This document shows positions 59,106 through 64,000 of a stretch of DNA of 64,000 nt, piece after piece; within the stretch, counting starts at the first letter, position 1, and the number at the start of each line of letters is the position of its first letter. Made by a program: the position numbers and the translations under genes. Source of the stretch: Eumeta japonica (taxonomy: Eukaryota; Arthropoda; Insecta; Lepidoptera; Psychidae); the NCBI GenBank assembly GCA_005406025.1, contig BGZK01001015.1, positions 163,239-227,238 of the forward strand, in the 5' to 3' direction. The notes beneath the pieces are model-generated. The model was not told the origin of the DNA and ran no database searches. It saw only the letters and a list, made by a program, of their open reading frames with translations.

Positions 59106-59680
59106 CGCAGACCACCCGGACCGGACCACCAGTAGATAGTTTGACAATTCTTACGACAGAGGGCAGGGCAGTGGCAAACGGAAATACCACTATTGATGCC
59201 TTGTTTAACAATTATTTGTTACTTCTGGTTAACTAAACCCTTTAAAATTAATACAAATAGCAAAAAATATTTTTTTATTGTATTAAATAACGTTTTAAAG
59301 ATAATTTTAAACGAAACTCATTTGATGAAACAAAAAAGTATTTGATTTGTTTGATGAATGACATAGTTTATGGATGTTCCGTATAATGACATGACTTCAT
59401 TGCGTATCGCGAATAGATAAAAAAGGAAGTGAATAAACTATTTTTTTTCCTTTTTCAAATGAAACAGATTATATTATTAGTTTTAAATGTATATAGTTTT
59501 TATTTCAATATTTTGGGATTCACACGCATTTCCAAAACTGTTAATACAAGAAATGAATATGATAATGTTAAGTATGTAGCTTTGCCCGCGAAATGTTACG
59601 AATTATTAGTCTCGAAAACATGGTTTTTCTGATCTGTACCAAGACGTGATGCGTAATTAAAAAGGAAAGTAAAGAAATGT

Positions 59681-59737
59681 AACGATTTCTACATACTTTT
59701 GAAGACATACTTTTATCAAAAGTATGTAGAAATCGTT
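59681..59737. repeat. Perfect 22-bp hairpin with 13-base loop
   Basis: Arm 59681-59702 (starts AACGATTTCTACATACTTTT) is the exact reverse complement of 59716-59737. The loop, 59703-59715, itself repeats acatactttt from the arm. Confidence 0.88.
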
Positions 59738-59889
59738 TCATGAATTTATAAAACCTATGCAACAAATTGAAAATCCTACTTATAAACAATGTTGTTTTAT
59801 ACGAATAATATGTCAAATTGAAAAAAATGTTATTTAATTAACAACTAAATATTTACTTAAATACATTAAAGAAAACGTAATTTTTGATA

Positions 59890-60060
59890 TTACAAGCCGT
59901 ACATACACAAATGCATTACGAGTTTAATAACCTAGCCGGGCAACTTGCCAATAGCAATCGTTCTTGAAGCACGTTGTGTTGTCGCCGTCCGAGAATCGAA
60001 CCCAAAAATAATCATGTCTACCCTATAAACTGAAGCTCAAAAAAAAAATAGGCTTACAGG
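59890..60060 (-). mobile_element. SINE-like element, tRNA-related head
   Basis: The minus strand near 60007-59990 reads tgggttcgattctcgg, a strong Pol III B box. Downstream comes ttgcccggctaggttattaa. Ends were not determined; the family is assigned by general resemblance only. Confidence 0.45.
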
Positions 60061-60267
60061 AATGCCGTGTTAAAAAAAGCTCTGGAGCATAATACATACA
60101 ACTCTACATAAACCGATGGAACATGTCTGAAGTTCGAGAAATCGATCGCCTCATTTCTCGAACGATCTCGTTCTATTTTAGCCACAGATTTTAGCCAATG
60201 GCTTCATGTCAAACAACTCGGTAACATATACATATATTCAGTCAGACGCTGAACTGCATGTAACAAG

Positions 60268-62964
60268 ATGAGTGATACGAATGTATCGCACTATGAAATT
60301 CTTCGAAACGATAAGTATGGGAGATATCTGGTCGCTAGTAAAGATTTAGAAAGTGGGGAATTGATATTTGTGGAGACACCGTTCGCCGTTGGTCCGAAAC
60401 CAGGTAATAAGGCCATCGTAGACATGGTTTTTTTTTTCGTTAAACAGAACTGAGACAGTATAGACCATTTTGCCTCGTTTAAGCGAAATGGTATGGGGTA
60501 ATTTTAGAAATTGTAAGAGACACCTCAGAGAGATAAAATTAAACATTCCCTCTTGATTTAGAGCAAGCTGTGAAATGATATGAGACACCAACAACACAGG
60601 CGTTTTTTAAATAATATTTATCATTGAGTAATATACAATTGCATATATAATTATTAATTTAAACATAATAAAGTTATTTTGATATGGATAATGTCTAAAA
60701 CAGATTATAGAACAAAGGTGCCCAATCAAATTTTTCAATGAGCTATGTTCACATAATTTATTGCCGACCGATAGACCTATTAAACCGTTTTATCATTTTA
60801 TTGTTTGATATAAAACAAATTAACAAGCTAGGCTAGGTAATAATAGATAAGCATCGTATGATTTGGCATACGGCAAAGTACGTAGTGCTAGTTCTGTGTG
60901 GTTTTGTTAGCAAGACAAATCTAATGCGTTTGACGACTTAGGGCATCTTTAGTTTAATTCATATTGACTATATTTATTGATTATATTACATAATATGTAA
61001 ATACACGTGAGAACTCTACTATTATTAAAATAAGATATAAAACTTTGCATCAATAATTCTGTTAGATTTAAGAAAACCGCGTAATATGCAAATGTCCGTG
61101 TAAATTGACAATGTTTCTTTTACACGAACCTATAATATGCGTATTAATTATACATATTTAACGAGTATCAAAAAGTTAGAGTTAACTCGATAACAATTCG
61201 CAATTCACTTTCGCTTTTAAAAATTTGAATCACAGAAGGATGTACTTGTATCCTGCCGAATACTTGTAATAATTATATAACGGAAAATTACGAAATGCCT
61301 AATTTTTCATAACGATACACCACAAATCAGGACGTATACAACTCGCTCGCGTTATCGTGACCTCTCCCTCTCCACAGACACCCCGCCGCTCTGTTTAGGA
61401 TGTTACTGCCCGGTGTCCGAGGGGGGTCGCCTCTGCTCCCGCTGCAGCTGGCCTTGCTGCGGTCCCGAATGCGAGGCCTCGCCGCAGCACGCGCCCGAGT
61501 GCGCCGTGTTCTCTCAGGCCAGGGTCCGATTTCAGCCCGTGAGAGACTGGACGGCCGGCACACCGCAGCTGGACTGCATCACGCCTTTGCGGTACACCTA
61601 CCGCTTTTTTTTGGATAGCATATTCGTAGAGGTAAACTGGCTTGCGAGCCACCAGATATAGAGAGGTGGTCATCGCCGCCCATGCACCCTCGCAGCCCAG
61701 TAATCGACCCGGTCGCCAGTGTGTTGCCGGCCTCTTGGGTAGCAATAGGATATCTGATGAAGGTGGAGTGGACAGCTTGTGTATTAGTACTTATGCATGT
61801 ATTTCGACTTCCTAATACATTGACGAAATAAAATATCATTTGGGTAGGTTACTTTTCTATGACATAGATCCGACTAAATAAGAATTTTTTTTAATAAAAA
61901 TAATTTAACTCAATTGTTACGGTCAGAAATACAAATTATTATTTTAAGTATAATATCAATTTCTCAATAAAATACAAAACCGAAACATGATATCAAAATT
62001 GCAGTCGATGTAAAAAAAAGTTATAAAGCCAACAAAGTTTCTTTCTAACTTTTAAGTTTTACTTGTAGTATGCAGTAACCACTACCGAATACTCTAACAT
62101 CGATCATTGTTAGATAATATATAAAGTTCACTGTTAATGTATAAATTGATATTACCATTTGTATAATAACTAAAATTACAGTATCCTTATTTTCTAATAT
62201 AATTAATAAAAGATATTGAAAATATTAATGTTTTCAAAGTGCTGTAAATTAAAGTAATAAAAACCCGCCAAATGCAAGTTGGATTCGGATGAGAAGGGTT
62301 CTTAAAAGTTGAATATTGTACGTAAGGGTACTTGCGTACAATGTTTAACGCTATAAACTTTTAAAAAAATTGTTAAAGAAAAACAACAAAAGTTAAGATT
62401 GAACAAAAACATAGAAAACAATATATTTCTTGTATGGGGAACCCTTCCGATTTTTAACTCTATTTTATTTATATTATTTATTTTGTAGCGATTATAGTAA
62501 TACACACTATGAGAACATTTCCAGCATCTACCTAATGCCATTATTAAAACCCATCATAAAACGCCCAAAAAATACATATTTTGTCTGGTGAGCCCCCCCC
62601 AATATTTTTATTTTATTTTTTTACTTGACGGCAATACAAGTACACATTCTGTGTGTATTTCTATTGCTGTCAAAATTTCAACTCTCTACCTATTACGGTT
62701 AATGAGATACAACCCGCTGAAAAACGGACAGAAAAATGACCAACGGAGACTTAATAACAGGATCCCATTGACACCCTTTTGAATATGGAGCCCAAAAAAT
62801 TAGTAAAATCTCTTATTCTTGACAAATGTATAATATCTATCAGAAAACAATTGAGTTAGTTGTAACATGTAATTTTTAATAATGATATGTATTCAAACGT
62901 GAATTATTTTTATATGCTCTTCGGCAAACTTGAGTGTGACAAAAAAACACGACAAATATTATAA

Positions 62965-63048
<84 letters not shown>

Positions 63049-63388
63049 ATGATCTTGTATATATGGATGATATATATATATCTATATATATATATATATA
63101 TATGATCTAATTTAGGCCCGATACGATTTCCAATCGAGAAAAAAATATATGTATATGCACGTAACAGTGATTCGAATCTGGGTTTTAAGGTTGTTAATCG
63201 CCAAAGAACAAGACCCGGACAGATGGACGAGGGAGTTGGAAGAGATGGAGACGCACACGGAGGAGCGGCGCCGGCGGCCGACGTGGGACGCGGACCAGAC
63301 AAACGTAGCAGGCTTTCTGGTCGACCACTGCAAGCTCGCCGGACGCTTCGATAAGGAGTTGGTGCAGAAAGTTTGTGGCATACTCGAG
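60268..63388 (+). CDS. SmydA-type SET/MYND-domain protein (first three coding exons; continues past window)
   Basis: Exons: 60268-60403, 61378-61591, 63190-63388, with matching phases and AG/GT borders (the last donor is followed by gtaacc). Exon 1: [20 protein letters not shown] ... [12 protein letters not shown], the start of a split SET domain. Exon 2 is the zinc-binding MYND insert: [22 protein letters not shown] and HAPEC give the Cys and His ligands at about residues 50-80. Exon 3: [44 protein letters not shown] and CGILE, the pattern of the arthropod-specific SmydA group. The rest of SET and the post-SET region lie beyond 64000. Family members are putative lysine methyltransferases; substrate unknown here. 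The codons are markedly more GC-rich than the surroundings. Confidence 0.9.
62262..62795 (+). mobile_element. Lepidopteran 'cccgccaaatgcaagttgg' repeat, degenerate
   Basis: Starts aaacccgccaaatgcaagtt with gagaagggttctta close by. Later blocks are ttgtatggggaacccttcc, tttctattgctgtcaaaatt and ttaatgagatacaacccgct, then aaaacggacagaaa and aacaggatcccattgacacc. I remember this order from a very common lepidopteran repeat ending in a GGGTTCC motif. It includes a near-perfect 12-bp hairpin attgtacgtaag/cttgcgtacaat at about 62315-62342. Confidence 0.7.
62969..63045. repeat. (AT)n microsatellite
   Basis: About 77 bases of uninterrupted at dinucleotides, followed by smaller (AT)n runs to 63101. 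It generates a false minus-strand Ile/Tyr open frame. Confidence 0.97.
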
Positions 63389-64000
63389 GTAACCAGTTTT
63401 ACAACTTCGATATGGGATACTGCACGAAAGGTTGTGATCACTAAAACGATGTCTTACGTAAAACAATACTGTATCGACGAAAATGCTTAGACGAAAAGTC
63501 ACGTTCCTATAGAAATCGAGAATGAAAGTATATAGTCCAAAAATATACGTTCATCGGTTATTAAGAAGCGAAACTTCCTTAGGTTACTTTATTTCGTTTT
63601 AAATAAATGCCATTTTACTGTAAAGAGAAGTACAATTAATATAATCTATTTTATTACTGTAATTATAATTACTATTTAAAGCGATGAGTGATAGACTATT
63701 AATTCGGAGTGGATTGCAGTGACCCGCAACCCGCGCACACTGCGGTACTGCATATTAATATTAAAACACACAATCGCATTTGCTTATTTTTAACGCTCGT
63801 ATGCGACAAAATAGTTTTTTTCCTTTCTAAACAAAAACTGTAATTAATTTGGCATTTTGATGTGATTGTATAGATTACGTAAAAAATTTGGAGGCTTAAA
63901 TCGGCTCCTTTTTGCATGTAAAATACAAATCTCTGTTTTAAAAGAGGTATCTTTTATAACGGTATCTTTAATCTTTTATATCAACTCTCATATTTTTTCC
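63389..64000. other. Start of SMYD intron 3
   Basis: Begins with donor gtaacc. AT-rich, with nothing else recognised before the window ends. Confidence 0.6.

Larger units (their letters stand above)
59106..60267. other. Spacer between divergent VDAC and SMYD gene
   Basis: Holds the two promoters, a perfect hairpin (59681-59737) and a SINE-like unit (59890-60060). No further gene seen. Confidence 0.55.
61592..63189. other. Second intron of the SMYD gene
   Basis: Contains a GGGTTCC-type repeat (62262-62795) and a long (AT)n run. Otherwise AT-rich, without genes. Confidence 0.6.

Noticed and set aside
61327..61745. Minus-strand frames opposite the MYND exon
   Set aside because: Antisense of a GC-rich real exon whose plus frame has the MYND ligands and proper splice sites.
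62910..63302. 130-codon minus-strand frame with a long Ile/Tyr run
   Set aside because: Produced by the (AT)n run and the antisense of SMYD exon 3.
1..64000. CRISPR arrays, bacterial operons, telomeric TTAGG repeats, rRNA genes
   Set aside because: None seen. All content fits an insect nuclear region with transposon remnants.

Overview
This window is nuclear DNA from an insect, most likely a moth or butterfly. The evidence is spliced genes with GT-AG introns, strongly AT-rich introns and spacers, and several interspersed repeats of types I remember as abundant in Lepidoptera (GGGTTCC-ended repeats, a repeat with a 'cccgcggcttcgcccgc' core, SINE-like units). There is no bacterial, plasmid or CRISPR content. 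Species cannot be decided from sequence alone.

Four host genes can be assembled exon by exon. (1) 309-25799, minus strand: LIN54/Mip120, the DNA-binding subunit of the MuvB core of DREAM. It has 18 coding exons here, all phase-compatible; the last visible one carries the first CXC domain and the 3' end lies beyond the left edge. (2) 37625-50856, plus: CSN4, COP9 signalosome subunit 4, complete, nine coding exons, 409 residues. (3) 53282-58290, minus: the mitochondrial outer-membrane porin VDAC, complete, five coding exons, 282 residues, plus a probable non-coding first exon near 59022-59105. (4) 60268 to beyond the right edge, plus: an arthropod SmydA-type SET/MYND protein, first three coding exons only. 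CSN4 and VDAC converge tail to tail; VDAC and the SMYD gene diverge. The four genes work in unrelated housekeeping or chromatin roles, and I see no shared pathway.

The rest is mostly transposon debris. An R1-clade-like non-LTR retrotransposon (about 30.7-36.07 kb) has recognisable gag zinc knuckles, endonuclease, reverse transcriptase and RNase H regions broken by many frameshifts. It lies downstream of an AT-rich tandem array of about 400-430 bp units. A 5'-truncated relative (about 5335-6731) sits in a LIN54 intron between 13-bp direct repeats. Three mariner remnants lie in introns: 17.96-18.2 kb, 22900-24147, and 43494-44743 with near-perfect ends. There is also a pogo-like MITE (24825-25317), two retrotransposon reverse-transcriptase tails, SINE-like pieces and GGGTTCC repeats.

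The most unusual unexplained signal is a scatter of eight perfect or near-perfect hairpins (12-25 bp stems, mostly short loops) in introns and spacers. They do not look like copies of one another. They could be traces of template-switch mutation, tiny MITEs, or small-RNA precursors. I found no convincing new multi-gene system.
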